Assembly: GCF_000159955.1 (NCBI RefSeq)
Contig: NZ_GG695972.1
Span: 229,573 to 253,857 of the forward strand
DNA length: 24,285 nt
Source: Paenibacillus sp. oral taxon 786 str. D14
Lineage (GTDB): Bacteria; Bacillota; Bacilli; Paenibacillales; Paenibacillaceae
Direction: 5' to 3'
A program made the translations under genes and the position numbers. The notes beneath the pieces were generated by a model. It was given only the letters and a program-made list of their open reading frames with translations. It searched no databases and was not told the origin of the DNA. Within the stretch, counting starts at the first letter, position 1. The number at the start of each line of letters is the position of its first letter. This document shows positions 24,170-24,285 of this stretch, piece after piece.

Positions 24170-24285
24170 ATGGACGCGAATATGATCCTGACGGCGCTGA
24201 ATGTTGCCGGTGGGCTGGCCCTGGGGCCGGTCCTGGCGTGGTACGGGCGCCGGCTGGTGGCGAAGCGCGGGCTGCTGCGCGCAAG
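24170..24285 (+). CDS. Start of a membrane protein gene, possibly prepilin peptidase (partial)
   Basis: An ATG six bases after the pilA stop opens a frame that runs off the window edge. It begins MDANMILTALNVAGGLALGP and continues with a hydrophobic then basic pattern (VLAWYGRRLVAKRG). Hydrophobic segment, then a Leu-Gly motif, then an Arg-Leu element is how A24 prepilin peptidases (PilD) begin, and such a gene commonly follows pilA. Only 38 codons are visible, the catalytic aspartates lie beyond the edge, and the ribosome site is weak (an ATG at 24182 is an alternative). The name is an inference from position. Confidence 0.5.
   Translation, partial: MDANMILTALNVAGGLALGPVLAWYGRRLVAKRGLLRA

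Noticed and set aside
1..24285. CRISPR array, tRNA, rRNA, prophage or insertion sequence
   Set aside because: No regularly spaced direct repeats, no tRNA or rRNA sequence and no transposase or integrase were seen; the palindromes are intergenic and carry no gene.
17173..24285. Idea that the pilus and starch genes form one starch-binding system
   Set aside because: tcyP with its own promoter and terminator separates them, and no operator of the maltodextrin type was noticed near the pilus genes; adjacency alone is not evidence.

Overview
The window looks like chromosomal DNA of a Gram-positive endospore-former of the Bacillota, most probably Paenibacillus or a close relative. The reasons are strong AGGAGG-type ribosome binding sites, moderate-to-high GC, an mdx-type maltodextrin system with a LacI-family regulator as in Bacillus, a tcyP-type cystine carrier, and short palindromic intergenic repeats of the kind common in Paenibacillus. 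The genus is an inference from gene content, not from a marker gene.

Layout. Positions 1-438 hold the last codons of an unknown + strand gene and several large inverted repeats. Positions 439-15061 are an alpha-glucan utilisation locus. On the minus strand, read right to left, are a neopullulanase-type GH13 enzyme with a structured leader (6719-4977), a LacI-family regulator (4721-3681), beta-phosphoglucomutase (3567-2908) and GH65 maltose phosphorylase (2763-439). Divergently on the + strand are a maltodextrin-binding lipoprotein and two permeases (7320-10886), followed by a chemoreceptor (10976-13051). A minus-strand lipoprotein alpha-amylase (15061-13307) converges on the chemoreceptor gene. 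Then comes tcyP, a cystine symporter (15541-16932). The rest is a type IV pilus/pseudopilus locus: three minor-prepilin-like genes on the minus strand (19417-17173) diverging from pilB-pilT-pilC-pilA and the start of one more gene on the + strand (19665 to the window end).

How the genes fit together. Surface amylase cuts starch. MdxE/F/G import the maltodextrins; no ATPase gene is present, so a shared MsmX-type ATPase elsewhere is expected. The cytoplasmic neopullulanase trims them, maltose phosphorylase turns maltose into glucose plus beta-glucose-1-phosphate, and PgmB makes glucose-6-phosphate. Seven copies of a GCAAACGTTTGC-like operator lie in front of these genes (pgmB-malP, the regulator, mdxE, the amylase) and define a local regulon. 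The pilus part has two ATPases (extension and retraction type), an inner-membrane platform, a major prepilin and three minor prepilins. One minor prepilin carries a large predicted beta-solenoid.

The points most worth a second look are the neopullulanase leader with an internal terminator and RBS-proximal hairpin, the twin operators exactly 126 bp apart around the mdxE promoter, the four-copy palindromic repeat at 13075-13260, the nested palindromes at 149-316, and the prepilin/beta-solenoid fusion. All calls come from reading the sequence; no database search was run.
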